NCBI RefSeq assembly: GCF_000153105.1
Contig: NZ_CH672376.1
Span: 3,885,739 to 3,949,738, forward strand
Length of the DNA: 64,000 bases
Direction of reading: 5' to 3'
Origin: Blastopirellula marina DSM 3645
Lineage (GTDB): Bacteria; Planctomycetota; Planctomycetia; Pirellulales; Pirellulaceae
This document shows, piece by piece, positions 7,975 through 17,833 of the stretch (its first letter is position 1; every line of letters begins with the position of its first letter). The position numbers and the translations under genes were made by a program. Below the pieces are notes generated by a model. That model was not told the DNA's origin. It worked only from the letters and a program-made list of their open reading frames with translations, and did not search any database.

Positions 7975-10280
7975 TAGCGGAAACGTCCCTCCAAGATTGC
8001 ATCAAACGGATCCATTCGGCTAGCGCGATTCGCCGGCAATAGCGAACCGAACATGCAGCACAACAGCGCTCCGACGACAATGATTCCCATATCGATCGGG
8101 CGAATTATCAGATGCACGACCGGTTTCCACCCGTACATCCAGGAATCGACGGGCGGGGACCATTCGAGCAACAGCGCCATCAAAATCCCAAATCCGACCG
8201 TGACGGCTGCGGCCAGGACGCCGATAATCGCCGATCGCAAAAAGACCATGTAGAAGACGCCGGCCCGGGAAACTCCCATCACTCGCAAAATTCCGATCGT
8301 GCCTCGTTTGCGATCGGTCGAGTCGAGCAGCACGCTGACAACCGTGATAGTGCCAAACAGGAAGACGCCGGCGCCGACGATCACCACCAATAGCTGCAGT
8401 GAATGATCCTGCTGGTGAATCTCGCGAATTCGGGTCTCCTCTGACATAACGGCGAAACCGTCATTGCGGAGCTGCTCGACGACGATTGGTACATCATCAA
8501 TTGTTTCGGCGTAGAGCCTCGCTTTGGGAAACAACGGTTCGCTGGGAAGCGCGACGAACAACTGGCTGTTGGGATCGTATTCGACGCGTCCCGCTTTGGC
8601 CGCATGAAAATGGGCTAACAAGTCCATCGGGACGATGGCGACGCTTGGCGTAGCCGGTTCGACAGGCTCCGGCTCTGGCGGCGACGGCGTCTGCGGATTC
8701 GCAGGCGTTTCCATTTCCGTCCGATCGACAGGAGCAGGGTCCGTCGCCTCTTTCTCCTCGCCGTCCTTTTTCGCTTCCGTTGGAGCCGAAGAGAGCGCGT
8801 CCGAATTGGGCTCTGCTGACGTCTCCTCGCCGGCCGCCGCTTCCGGAGACGGTTGGGTAGTCTCGTCCGTAACGTCGGTCGTTTCCGCTTCGCTCGTCTC
8901 GGATTTCGATTCTCCGTCCACGGTTGGCGGCATAGGCGGGGCTTCCACTTCATTCGGCGGCTGCATCGACTCGGCGGCTGCTTCCACCGCTGCAGATTTC
9001 GCGGTCTCTACTGGTTCGATTAACGGAGGCTTTTCCCTTGTCATTTCTGGTGGGTCCGCGGGTGTCTCTGGTATTTCCGACGGCTGCGGCGCTACGAAAC
9101 GTGTCGCGGCGAGCGGGATGTTGGCTCCTTCCGTAAAGGTCGCGTGCGCCAGCGCATCATCGGCTTCGCCGCCGAACAGCTGGACCGAAAAAGTGGGCGA
9201 ATCGAAACCGAAACCGGCTTCCTTTTCTTGCAGGTAAAGCCGAAGCCAGGTTCGCTGCGGCAGGGAAAGCCCTACCATGACCTGCTGGACGCCTTCGATC
9301 TCTACTTCCAACGGCCGATTCCAGGGGAGAAAAACATCATCCGCTTGCGTCATTCGCGCGAGCTGCCCAGGCGCCATATCAAGCGACTGATTCCGCTCTC
9401 CCCCCTCAATTGCCATCTGATACATCACCAACTCGGAGAGCGCCTCCGGCTTCAAGAGGCCGTAGAGGGATCGCAACTCTTCCGATTCGACGTTGGCGAC
9501 GTGATATCCTCGTTCTTCTAGCGTGCGAAGATCTTCCTCAGTGAGGTCTCCCCCCTTTTCACACAGAATTAAGTAGCTTGAATACGTGTCAGGCGCCGAC
9601 GCGCGAAATGCTGGCCAATGAAACTCGGGGACCTGATATCCCATCACGTACTGCTCCATACGACTGAGCGTCTCTAGGTCGAGATACCCAACTGCGCTGG
9701 ACTCTGCGTCATTCGATTCAACGATCGCGCCCACGTTTAAGTCAAGCGACGCTTCTTCGAAGATTCCTTCGCGAGCTCGAGTGAGCGTCACCGTGACCGA
9801 GTCCCCCGGCTTGACCTGAAGCGTTTTTGCGACGCCTTGCAACAAGATAACGTCGAGCTTACCCAATCGCGCGTCGTCAACGCCGTACTGGCGTAAGATG
9901 GGATCGCCGGGTTTCGTGGAGTAAAGCGTGACGCTTTCGGCCCAATGCTTCTTGCCAGCTGCGTCGATCGAAGAGACCGACGCTAGGCGTTGAATTTCGG
10001 GAATGACGACCTCAATTCGAGGATCCCCCTCCTCCATTCGGCGGACGCCGTCGACCGTCAGCAGCTCTCCCTGTTGACCTGACCAAAAGACGATCTGTCT
10101 GCCTGAAGCGCTTTTTAGCAATTCGGCCCGCAAGTCGGCGACATGGCCATTCTTCAATCCCAACAGCAGGAGAATCGGGAAGCAAATGCCTGCGACGATC
10201 ACGATGTGATGCTGCACCGTCGGCCACAAACGAAGGACATCGAGAAAGGTAAGGGTATGGTAGAGAATCCAGCGACTCAT
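7974..10280 (-). CDS. FtsX/MacB-like ABC transporter permease with long Pro/Glu-rich insert
   Basis: 768 residues. One membrane helix lies near the N-terminus (about 23-43, HHIVIVAGICFPILLLLGL), then a large extracytoplasmic domain, then three C-terminal helices (about 640-662 LLVVIVGAGVFLFGTITVVS, 685-715, 735-755). This is the four-helix topology of type VII (MacB/LolCE) transporters, which couple ATP hydrolysis in the cytoplasm to movement of a periplasmic domain instead of moving solute through the membrane. The motif GVSRAGVFYMVFLRSAIIGV is typical of FtsX-domain permeases. Unusual is a low-complexity stretch at about 395-565, rich in Pro, Glu, Ala, Thr and Ser, likely a flexible tether inside the extracytoplasmic part. 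The ATPase gene lies 21 bases upstream. Confidence 0.87.
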   Translation of the reverse strand: MSRWILYHTLTFLDVLRLWPTVQHHIVIVAGICFPILLLLGLKNGHVADLRAELLKSASGRQIVFWSGQQGELLTVDGVRRMEEGDPRIEVVIPEIQRLASVSSIDAAGKKHWAESVTLYSTKPGDPILRQYGVDDARLGKLDVILLQGVAKTLQVKPGDSVTVTLTRAREGIFEEASLDLNVGAIVESNDAESSAVGYLDLETLSRMEQYVMGYQVPEFHWPAFRASAPDTYSSYLILCEKGGDLTEEDLRTLEERGYHVANVESEELRSLYGLLKPEALSELVMYQMAIEGGERNQSLDMAPGQLARMTQADDVFLPWNRPLEVEIEGVQQVMVGLSLPQRTWLRLYLQEKEAGFGFDSPTFSVQLFGGEADDALAHATFTEGANIPLAATRFVAPQPSEIPETPADPPEMTREKPPLIEPVETAKSAAVEAAAESMQPPNEVEAPPMPPTVDGESKSETSEAETTDVTDETTQPSPEAAAGEETSAEPNSDALSSAPTEAKKDGEEKEATDPAPVDRTEMETPANPQTPSPPEPEPVEPATPSVAIVPMDLLAHFHAAKAGRVEYDPNSQLFVALPSEPLFPKARLYAETIDDVPIVVEQLRNDGFAVMSEETRIREIHQQDHSLQLLVVIVGAGVFLFGTITVVSVLLDSTDRKRGTIGILRVMGVSRAGVFYMVFLRSAIIGVLAAAVTVGFGILMALLLEWSPPVDSWMYGWKPVVHLIIRPIDMGIIVVGALLCCMFGSLLPANRASRMDPFDAILEGRFR

Positions 10281-10301
10281 GGCTTAACTCGGCTTAGACG
10301 C

Positions 10302-11207
10302 TTAACGAAGGAAGGCGGCCGCATCATACGTCGGCGTAGTGGAGGCGATCTCGACGACTCGCCCTGCCGCTTTGCCTGGCTCGGGCTCCATGCGAATGAC
10401 CATATCGGCGAACTCGGCCGCCAACTCTTCGTCATGGGTAATCATCACGACCGCGCCGGGATTGTCACCCGTCAACTGCGATAGTTTTAGTTGGATTAAG
10501 GACTTGCGAGCCAGTTCGCGATTGAGCGCCGACGTCGGCTCGTCAACAAACACAATTCTCGGCTGATGGGCGATCGCTCGCGCCAACACGACGCGCTGAT
10601 ATTCGCCGCCAGATAGCTTATTGACGCGCGCATGTGCGAGTCGGTTTTTCCTCTGATCGCCGTTTTCCGACTCAAGATCGCTTGATGCATCTAAGCCGAA
10701 CGAAGCGAGCAACTCATCGACTCGGCCGTTGACCTGCCGTCTGCCGATCCCGTTTAAGCGAAGCGGAACGGCGATATTCTCCCGAACCGTCAGCGACGAC
10801 AACAACTCGCCTGACTGCAACGCGAAACCGATGTTTTGACGTCGCAGTCGTTCGATCTGACCCTGTTGATTGCTTCGCCAGAGCGCTTTCAGATCATGAA
10901 CTCGCACAGCTCCGTCGGCGTCGATCCCTGCGATCTCAAAGCGACCGATTTCGTGGGGATGCGATGGACGGCGAAGCAACCCGAAAACCGACAGCAGAGT
11001 CGACTTTCCACAGCCGCTCGGGCCCAGCATCGCCGCGAACGCGCCGGGAGGAATCGCCAGGCGTCCCTCCAGCGTAACGACGAACTGTTCTCCGGTTTGC
11101 GGATCGCGCAGCCGTTGCTGCAGGTCCTCTACCAGCAGGACGGGAGTCTGCTTGTCGGCAGTTTCCCGTTCGGTCTCCAAAGGCATTAATTCCGATTCCA
11201 TTTTCAT
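10302..11207 (-). CDS. ABC transporter ATP-binding protein (LolD/MacB type)
   Basis: 301 residues with a complete nucleotide-binding domain: Walker A GPSGCGKST (62-70), Q-loop near ALQSGELLSSLTVREN, signature LSGGEYQR (198-205), Walker B IVFVDEPTSAL (218-228, catalytic Glu 223) and H-loop VVMITHDEEL. The arrangement matches the LolD/MacB/FtsE subfamily. Its permease partner is the FtsX-like protein immediately downstream. The insertion ENGDQRKNRLAHARVN before the signature is longer than usual. Its start lies 5 bases after the vWA gene, so the vWA protein, ATPase and permease are probably translated from one message and work together. Confidence 0.93.
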   Translation of the reverse strand: MKMESELMPLETERETADKQTPVLLVEDLQQRLRDPQTGEQFVVTLEGRLAIPPGAFAAMLGPSGCGKSTLLSVFGLLRRPSHPHEIGRFEIAGIDADGAVRVHDLKALWRSNQQGQIERLRRQNIGFALQSGELLSSLTVRENIAVPLRLNGIGRRQVNGRVDELLASFGLDASSDLESENGDQRKNRLAHARVNKLSGGEYQRVVLARAIAHQPRIVFVDEPTSALNRELARKSLIQLKLSQLTGDNPGAVVMITHDEELAAEFADMVIRMEPEPGKAAGRVVEIASTTPTYDAAAFLR

Positions 11208-11212
11208 TTGCG

Positions 11213-13291
11213 CTAAGGCAATTCCGACAAGGCGAGGAAAGTAAACTGCTCATCATCTTCGTTGTTCAGCGTCGTCCAGTTGGCGTTTCCCCCCATGACT
11301 AGCGCCTTGGAGCGGTCACGCGCGGTCGCCAAAGATTCGAGCCAATTGTTAAACGCCGGAGTCGTCATAACGCCAAGTTGTTGCGCGCTCACTTCCAGCG
11401 CCGGCGTCTTCAACGGGAAATCAAATGTGATCAAATCCTTCAGATTGACGTTCTCGTCGATCTGCTGTCCCGAGACCTGCGACGCGACCGCTCGTTTCAG
11501 CTCGTCCAGAATATCGGAAACATTCTGTCGATCCGCTTTGTTCGACTTGCTCTGAAACGTCGTATGAAGCGAATCGAGGACGCTGTACAAACGCATCAGT
11601 TCGGTCTTGAAGACCATCACGCGCTTGTGCGCCACCTGACGACCATTTTCGTCACGCAGGGTCGCATAACCGTTTTCCACTTGTTGCAAACCAGCGGCGT
11701 CTCCTTTGGTGCCGGCAATTTGATAGATGGCGCGACTGATACTGCCGCCGTTGGCGAACGAACCAGCCGCTTCCACGGCCTTGCCGTCGCGGGCGGTCGC
11801 CAAGGATTGATATGCCTTGTTGAGAATATCAGTCAGCCCCTGGATTGCGTTTTCCTTCGCATTGTCTGATTTATGCGTGTTGACTTCGGCGTAATAGCCC
11901 TGAAGCTGCTGTCCATTGCCCGCCAAGAGCTTTAGTTGCGTATGAAGTGCAACTTGCCAGCGATCGAGTGCGTCGCTCGTCGCAATCAGGGTAACCAACG
12001 CATCTGCAACATCCGCTTCCATGCCGCTCTGTTGGAGCGATCGAAAAACCGCGTCAGCATCCCTGCGGATCTCGGCGGTCAATTGCGGATCTTCTAAAAC
12101 TTCTCGTAGTTCCCTTTGTTCTTTCACAGGAAGTTTCTTGATTTCCGGTGCATTCATAAACGTATCAAGGAGCGGCTGATGATCATTCGAGATCGAGTGA
12201 AAATTCTTCGCTCCTAGTGCGCGTTCGCTATCACTGCCCCCTTGCGGTCTCGCCGCTTGGTTCACTTGATCCAGCGTCCAGCCCGAGTCACTCCGATAGG
12301 TCTCGTCTGAGATCGCATCGAAGCCGTCTTTTGCCGGCGCGTCCCCCAGGATGATGATATGCTTCGAGCTGTTTGGCCGCCAAGCGACGTCGTTAATTGC
12401 CAGTTTCAGCCCAGCTACCATGTCTTCAGGAATATCATTCATATCTGCGGTCGACACTTTCAAGTCTTGCAACTTCTGCCAGAACACGCCGTGATCCTCG
12501 TTCAGCCGACAAAGCAGTCGCGATGCAAATTCCGCTTGGGGAGGCGCATCGCGATACTCGACCAGACCGAAATGAACGACTGGCTTCACATCGGGCATGT
12601 TCACCAACGAGTCGGTCGTTCGCTTGACTACTTGGCGCGCGACTTCAATCAAGGGCTCCATACTCGCCGTCGTATCGATCACGAACACTACTTCCAACTG
12701 CAAGTTGTACAGCGCCATCTGCTCTTTCTCGCGAGCGCCCCCGCTTTCGACAGAGCCCGTAAAGACGACAACCGGATAGACCTCGTCTCCGTTCTCTTCG
12801 GCCGGAACGTCGGTGATCAGAGCGAAACGTTTCGCTCCGTCCGGAATTTGCCCTTCTTTGCCGACAAATTCGATGTGCGCAGACTCCCCTTTTTCGTCAC
12901 GATAAATCGTGAAATGGCGATCCGGCTGCGGAAGCCCTGGCTCTAAGCCGAATCGCGTATTCCACGCCGCGACAAACTCCTTCTTGATCCAGCCGATCGA
13001 TTCGCCGTTACGTTTGCCGATGCGATAGTAGCCTTCCTGCTCGTTGTTCGGCGTATCGGTCTTTAGCCGATAGAAGATGCTAAATGCCGGTACGAAAATG
13101 CGGGTTGAGCCGACCGTTGGTTCTTTGACATAGACGGCGCTGCTCGACTTGACGATCAACTTTTCGTACAGGTTACCGCTACCGTTTGTCGATTTGATCA
13201 GCTGACTTGAATCCGCCTGCGCGCTTGGGACCAGGAAGAGAAGAATAGCTGTCGATATCAGCCAAGTTGACTTTCGCAAAATCTGTGACAT
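11213..13291 (-). CDS. Secreted von Willebrand factor A domain protein
   Basis: 692 residues. A signal peptide is at 9-26 (TWLISTAILLFLVPSAQA). Residues about 40-105 look like an SH3-like beta domain (KSSSAVYVKEPTVGSTRIFV... SIGWIKKEF). A vWA domain starts near residue 198: VVFVIDTTASMEPL carries the MIDAS motif DTTAS (206-210), FGLVEYRDA follows, and IIILGDAPAKDG supplies the third MIDAS element. The C-terminal ~330 residues are mainly helical and unrecognised. vWA domains bind metal-dependently to partner proteins, so an adhesive or complex-assembly role in the periplasm or at the surface is likely. It sits between the TPR genes and the ABC ATPase in the seven-gene operon. Confidence 0.88.
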   Translation of the reverse strand: MSQILRKSTWLISTAILLFLVPSAQADSSQLIKSTNGSGNLYEKLIVKSSSAVYVKEPTVGSTRIFVPAFSIFYRLKTDTPNNEQEGYYRIGKRNGESIGWIKKEFVAAWNTRFGLEPGLPQPDRHFTIYRDEKGESAHIEFVGKEGQIPDGAKRFALITDVPAEENGDEVYPVVVFTGSVESGGAREKEQMALYNLQLEVVFVIDTTASMEPLIEVARQVVKRTTDSLVNMPDVKPVVHFGLVEYRDAPPQAEFASRLLCRLNEDHGVFWQKLQDLKVSTADMNDIPEDMVAGLKLAINDVAWRPNSSKHIIILGDAPAKDGFDAISDETYRSDSGWTLDQVNQAARPQGGSDSERALGAKNFHSISNDHQPLLDTFMNAPEIKKLPVKEQRELREVLEDPQLTAEIRRDADAVFRSLQQSGMEADVADALVTLIATSDALDRWQVALHTQLKLLAGNGQQLQGYYAEVNTHKSDNAKENAIQGLTDILNKAYQSLATARDGKAVEAAGSFANGGSISRAIYQIAGTKGDAAGLQQVENGYATLRDENGRQVAHKRVMVFKTELMRLYSVLDSLHTTFQSKSNKADRQNVSDILDELKRAVASQVSGQQIDENVNLKDLITFDFPLKTPALEVSAQQLGVMTTPAFNNWLESLATARDRSKALVMGGNANWTTLNNEDDEQFTFLALSELP

Positions 13292-13323
13292 AAGCGTCTC
13301 GCCCCCGTAGTATGCTCATTAAC

Positions 13324-16227
13324 TTAATTCGTCGACTTCGTAACGAGCCGAATTCGTACTTCTGAAATCTTAGAGCGAGTTCGAACCACGTCGCGCGGAT
13401 CGGCAGCGCCGGCGAGCGCCCGCTGATAGGCGTCGAGCGACCTCTCCAATTCGTTCATCCGTTCCAACAAACTTGCGCTCAACAAGTCATGTTCAAAGCT
13501 CGAGATCATCTTCAGCTGGTGCGCCGTTTCAATCTGCTTCAAGACGCCGACGTACGATTCTCGCGAGGCGGCGCCGCGGCGCGACTGCTCTAACTGCGCT
13601 TCTAAAAAAGCCACCCAAAGTTCGCTCGACCGAGGATGACGTTTCAGGCCGGCCTCCAAGGTGCGAATAGCCCCGTCGGCGTCTCCCTGGCGTTGCTTTT
13701 GCGTCGCGTCTGCTTGGTATCCCTCAATCGAGCCAAGACGGCTCGCGGCTTGTTCGACCAACGCAACCAGATGAGGATAACGGTTGCGAAGTCGGCGCGA
13801 CTGCAACTGCTGATCAACTTTCTCAAAGGCAAGCCGTGCCTGAGCGGCGAGCATTTCGTGCCGCGTTCCGTCGGAAATATTGAGGGAATCAGAGTAACTC
13901 TCGACCGCCGATGCAAAAGCGTAACCAACCAACGGCGACTGGATTCTGTCCAACGCGTCGTCAAGCGCCGCTTCGTCAACTTGATTTGTCGAAGTGATTT
14001 TGGACGCCGGATTCAGAAGACGAACCGACTCCACGAGAGCTTCGTCCGGCTTGTCAGCTTGGATGCTTGCCAGAATCGCAAACGCCCGTACCGAATCTTG
14101 CAGGGTCACTTGACTGTCAAACCCATCGGTCTGTCCGAGCATCGCCGACGCGTCAACCGGGCCGCCGCCGGAAGCCAGCTGTTGGCTCGTCGCTCCAGCT
14201 TGCAACGCATTCGCCATTTGCTGCGAAGCGGCGTCGGGGCTGCCAAAGTGGAGCGTAAACATTCCCTCCAGGAATCTCGTAACCAGCTCGCGATAACGAC
14301 GTTCTTCGAGCGCCAGTCGCGTGGCCGAATCGCCGTCGCGGGACATCATTGCGGAAATCGTCGGCGATCCCAAAAGCTCCAAATTGCTGGCGGCGAACGG
14401 CAGTTTCGCCATTTCGTCAAAAGCTGCCGCAAAAGCGAGTGATGCGTCGTCACGATAGTCGGGAAGTGCCCGAATCGAAATGTGTCCGTACGCCAAGCGA
14501 CTTGCGATCAGCGCCTCGCGCAGCGGAATCGCCTTGACCGGATCCTTTTCCAGCTTCAAACCGGCTTCCAGTTCGGCCATTGCATCCCTTGAGAGCCGCT
14601 GCGCTTCGCGAATGAGCGTATCGGTCCGTTTGGCGTCGCCCCCCAGCACCGATTGGTACGCGACGGCCAGCGCCAGGAAAGCGGCGGTCTCCGCCTTCTC
14701 GAGAGCGGTCGTCGCCGTCGCTTGCAAGCCTCGTAAGGCAGTGCTCCGCTCGGTCAGTCGTTGCGACAGCGATTGGCGTCGCTCCGGCGTCAGCCCTTTC
14801 GCTCCAATTTGACTCAAATTCTCTCCAACCGCATCCAGCGCAATTTTCATCTGCAAGAGCTGCGTTTCCCACGTCTCCTTCACCAACAGGCGATTGGAGG
14901 TCCCTTCGGCGACCTGCGCCAGTAGGATTTGCTCGCCTGCCGCACCACGGCGCCCTGCTTCGATCATCGAACTCCAAAGTTGCGGCTCGCGTATTCGGAG
15001 CGATCCCTCTTGTAAGATTTTCCAGGCGGCTTCGGGGCGCCCAGACAGGGTCGCTTGGTCGGCTTGCGCGAGAAAAGGAGCCGGCGATTCGAGCGATTTG
15101 ATTTTCGCTGTGATCGTCGCTTCCAATTCCGCCAACACGCCTGCGCCAGTTCGATTTTTAACGAGCGCTGAAAGCGCTTTGGCGTAGTTCTCCTTCGCCG
15201 CTGCGAAGTGCGTTTCCGCTTGCTGATGGAGTTGGAGGCTCGCCGGCGCCGGGCGAACCTGCTCGACCCCTTGCGCTTCGCTGACCAGACCTAGGACGTA
15301 CAATCCGATTGGATTGCCGGTATGACTTCCTGCTGGCGTAGGGAAGCCTGGGACTTCCGTGCCGTTTAGCGCCGCCAGCGCCCAATCGCGTGATTCTTCC
15401 AAAAGCTTTTGATCCACCGGCGACTGCCGAAGGGCCAACTGGCTGCTCGCCAAAGCTTGGATCGCTTTGATATGAGCGATCATTTCGACGCTTAACGGAC
15501 TTACGTTCGCGTTGACCGCCTTCAGGTCGACGCCATCTTCGAGTTGCGGTTCGTCGTGGAAAAGATGAATGTCGTCACGCGATCGGGCAATTGCCAAGAC
15601 GTCGTTAACGCCTTGCAACGCTTCAAGATTGGCCGAGCGGGCGTGCTGCATGTCATCCAACCGGAGATAGAGGTCAACCTCCGCGATTTTCGCCAACACG
15701 TCACGGTACTTTTTGGCGATTTCGCGGAGTTGATTCAATCGGTCGCGTTCAGCCTGACGCGCCGTCGCCTCACGTTGTTGAATCGCGGTCATACGAACTC
15801 GCGTCGCGTCGAGACGCATCGCTGCGTTCGGCGATTTAGAAAGAAGCCGTTCTTCTTCGGGAGACGCCGCCAGCGCCGCTTCAATCTCGGCAATCGCCTT
15901 TCGGCCGAACTCGATCTGGTCGACGGCCAGACTCCACAAGTCCGACCTTTCTCCTTGTTCGGTCGCCATTTCTCCCAGCATGATCCGCCAGGTCGCCAAA
16001 TTGATTTGATTCTCCAGCGATGGATCGTCCTTCGCTTTCGCTTCCGCCGTGGCGACCTGACCGGCCACTTCAGTTACCTTTTCCGCCCAGCCTGCTTCTT
16101 GGGCGATTAAACACGAAGCGCTCCCATCAGAAAAACAAAGGACAAATGCGAAAAGTACTGCGAAGCGCAACGCACCTCGGTTCGATCGCGTAAAAGTCGC
16201 TTCTCGGACTTGGTGCTGCAACGTCAT
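13324..16227 (-). CDS. Large secreted helical-repeat (TPR-like) protein
   Basis: 967 residues. A signal sequence is at about 20-43 (LRFAVLFAFVLCFSDGSASC), with a cysteine at the end that might be lipidated although the lipobox is not canonical. The rest is almost entirely alpha-helical and Ala/Leu/Gln/Glu-rich with repeated TPR-like units, for example KQRQGDADGAIRTLEAGLKR followed by HPRSSELWVAFLEAQLEQ, and SFEHDLLSASLLERMNELER. No catalytic motif was seen. The ATG overlaps the end of the upstream TPR gene by 4 bases; the vWA gene follows after 32 bases. It probably scaffolds the envelope complex encoded by this operon. Confidence 0.8.
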   Translation of the reverse strand: MTLQHQVREATFTRSNRGALRFAVLFAFVLCFSDGSASCLIAQEAGWAEKVTEVAGQVATAEAKAKDDPSLENQINLATWRIMLGEMATEQGERSDLWSLAVDQIEFGRKAIAEIEAALAASPEEERLLSKSPNAAMRLDATRVRMTAIQQREATARQAERDRLNQLREIAKKYRDVLAKIAEVDLYLRLDDMQHARSANLEALQGVNDVLAIARSRDDIHLFHDEPQLEDGVDLKAVNANVSPLSVEMIAHIKAIQALASSQLALRQSPVDQKLLEESRDWALAALNGTEVPGFPTPAGSHTGNPIGLYVLGLVSEAQGVEQVRPAPASLQLHQQAETHFAAAKENYAKALSALVKNRTGAGVLAELEATITAKIKSLESPAPFLAQADQATLSGRPEAAWKILQEGSLRIREPQLWSSMIEAGRRGAAGEQILLAQVAEGTSNRLLVKETWETQLLQMKIALDAVGENLSQIGAKGLTPERRQSLSQRLTERSTALRGLQATATTALEKAETAAFLALAVAYQSVLGGDAKRTDTLIREAQRLSRDAMAELEAGLKLEKDPVKAIPLREALIASRLAYGHISIRALPDYRDDASLAFAAAFDEMAKLPFAASNLELLGSPTISAMMSRDGDSATRLALEERRYRELVTRFLEGMFTLHFGSPDAASQQMANALQAGATSQQLASGGGPVDASAMLGQTDGFDSQVTLQDSVRAFAILASIQADKPDEALVESVRLLNPASKITSTNQVDEAALDDALDRIQSPLVGYAFASAVESYSDSLNISDGTRHEMLAAQARLAFEKVDQQLQSRRLRNRYPHLVALVEQAASRLGSIEGYQADATQKQRQGDADGAIRTLEAGLKRHPRSSELWVAFLEAQLEQSRRGAASRESYVGVLKQIETAHQLKMISSFEHDLLSASLLERMNELERSLDAYQRALAGAADPRDVVRTRSKISEVRIRLVTKSTN

Positions 16228-17315
16228 GGATTTGCTCTGCTGATGCTGGCGTCGATGAGGGGGGAATTCGGCAGTTGATTCTTAGCAGCTCCCAGGCGAA
16301 AAGCTTCGAGCCATTGTCGCGACTCTCCCTGGATGCGGATGAGTTGACCGTTCAACGCGCGTTGTTTCCACGATGGAAGCGTCTTTTCAAAAGCCGCCCC
16401 CATTAGCACGTCGTATTGCGCTCGGGCATGATCCCCTACTCGCCGATGCGTAAGCCCGCGCAGGTACCAATAGATCGCCTTGTTCGGCGAAAGCTGCACC
16501 GCATTATCAAAGTGCGCCAACGCCGCAGGAATATCACCGGCAAAATAGCGATGCAGTCCCGCTCCATAGTGCTTAACCGCAGCCGCGGCGGCGTTCGACT
16601 CGGCGCCCGCAGCCGACACCGGCATCTTCTCAAGTTCCTCTGCGACGTTGTACATCCGCTGGAAATAATCGGAGTACGAAAGAAGATCGCGTCCCGACTG
16701 CCGTGCGTAGCGAATCGCAGTGAGATAATCCTGGAGCGAGTCGGAATAGTTATCGACCGCCGCCCAGATTTCGGCACGCGCAAAATAGGGTTCCGGCAGT
16801 CGCTCTGACTCCGGAAGTTTTTGATTCTCTTCAACCGCTATCGCGATCTCACGCCAAGCGGTTTGGATTTCCCTGTTCTGCTGCCGCAAGATCAATTCCG
16901 GCAGCGTGTCGATCTCACTGGCCGGCAATCGTTCTGCTTGAAGTGAGACCGCCGTCGCCTGCAGTTCCGAAACCCGCTGACCAAATTCTGTGATCGCACT
17001 GGATGGTATCCAACCGCGCCGGGCAGGCTTGTCATAGGTCGCGACTTGCCAGCCGTGAACCGCTCCATCGTCCAAACTTTCCTGACGCAAACCTATAACG
17101 ACTGTATCAGCAGCTAAAATCCGACGATCCGTTCTCTGCGTTCTCTTGAAATCCGAAGCTTCTCTAAGTTCCGTCGGCCGGTGCACCACCAACAACAACT
17201 CAGGTGATTGGACGTCGGCAGGAGCAGGAGCTTGTCCGAAGAGCATTGCCGCGCAAGCTGCGTGGATCACAAAAATTGTCGCGGACTTCACCGTCCAAAC
17301 CACAGTTTGAGTCAT
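16224..17315 (-). CDS. Secreted SH3-like/TPR protein, first gene of the ABC/vWA/SUMF1 operon
   Basis: I start it at the ATG at 17315 (363 residues, beginning MTQTVVWTVKSATIF) because that gives a clean signal peptide (IFVIHAACAAMLFGQAPAPA); the frame stays open 61 codons further upstream but with Cys/Trp-rich sequence unlike a protein start. Residues about 45-110 look like an SH3-type beta domain (RRGWIPSSAITEFGQRVSEL). Residues about 160-330 hold TPR units (YSDSLQDYLTAIRYARQSGR, AALAHFDNAVQLSPNKAIYW, RGLTHRRVGDHARAQYDVLM). It overlaps the 967-residue protein by 4 bases. As first gene, its upstream region should carry the operon promoter, but I could not pick a convincing one. Confidence 0.78.
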   Translation of the reverse strand: MTQTVVWTVKSATIFVIHAACAAMLFGQAPAPADVQSPELLLVVHRPTELREASDFKRTQRTDRRILAADTVVIGLRQESLDDGAVHGWQVATYDKPARRGWIPSSAITEFGQRVSELQATAVSLQAERLPASEIDTLPELILRQQNREIQTAWREIAIAVEENQKLPESERLPEPYFARAEIWAAVDNYSDSLQDYLTAIRYARQSGRDLLSYSDYFQRMYNVAEELEKMPVSAAGAESNAAAAAVKHYGAGLHRYFAGDIPAALAHFDNAVQLSPNKAIYWYLRGLTHRRVGDHARAQYDVLMGAAFEKTLPSWKQRALNGQLIRIQGESRQWLEAFRLGAAKNQLPNSPLIDASISRANP

Positions 17316-17833
17316 TCGGAACACCTCTGATGTGGCGGTCAATAAACGGAGCACAACACCCCCTCTGCAGGATAGTTGCATCACTATAACCCGGTGGTTC
17401 CCCCAATGGTAGCAACAAAAAAAGGAAAAATACTGCGCCCTAAACCAGCCTTGCTGACATATAATCCACCACTCACAGCTATTCAGACCTGCCGGCACGA
17501 TCCCAGGCCGTCCTGCTCGTCACGCAATGGCTTGCCAGTTAGCCAAATGAGATCGCCATCGCTTCAGGTGTCGCAATCACTAGATAGAAACAATCCAATC
17601 CGTCCCCACAGGGTCGGCTTCGATTGTCGGTTTTCGTCCAGAAAGAAATCGGCGCCAAGCGCGTTCGATCACAAACCGCCCCATTCCAAACAACATCGAT
17701 CGCTGTTTGCCCGAATGACCAGACTTACCACCATGTGGCCGCGGCGTCCCGCGCTGTGCGTCGATCCGATCGAGCGGATTCGTGGCGGTACTTCGGGCAA
17801 TTCCGTGTCGTTCCCAATGCGATTATCGCCGGT
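17316..17833. other. Intergenic region upstream of the seven-gene operon
   Basis: 518 bases between the divergent minus-strand operon and the sulfatase remnant. It must contain the promoter of the operon, but no clear -35/-10 pair stands out. No coding sequence or RNA gene was recognised. Confidence 0.4.

Noticed and set aside
8635-9237. A Ser/Gly-rich plus-strand frame that looks like a surface protein
   Set aside because: It is the antisense of the Pro/Glu-rich insert of the FtsX-like permease; low complexity explains the open frame.
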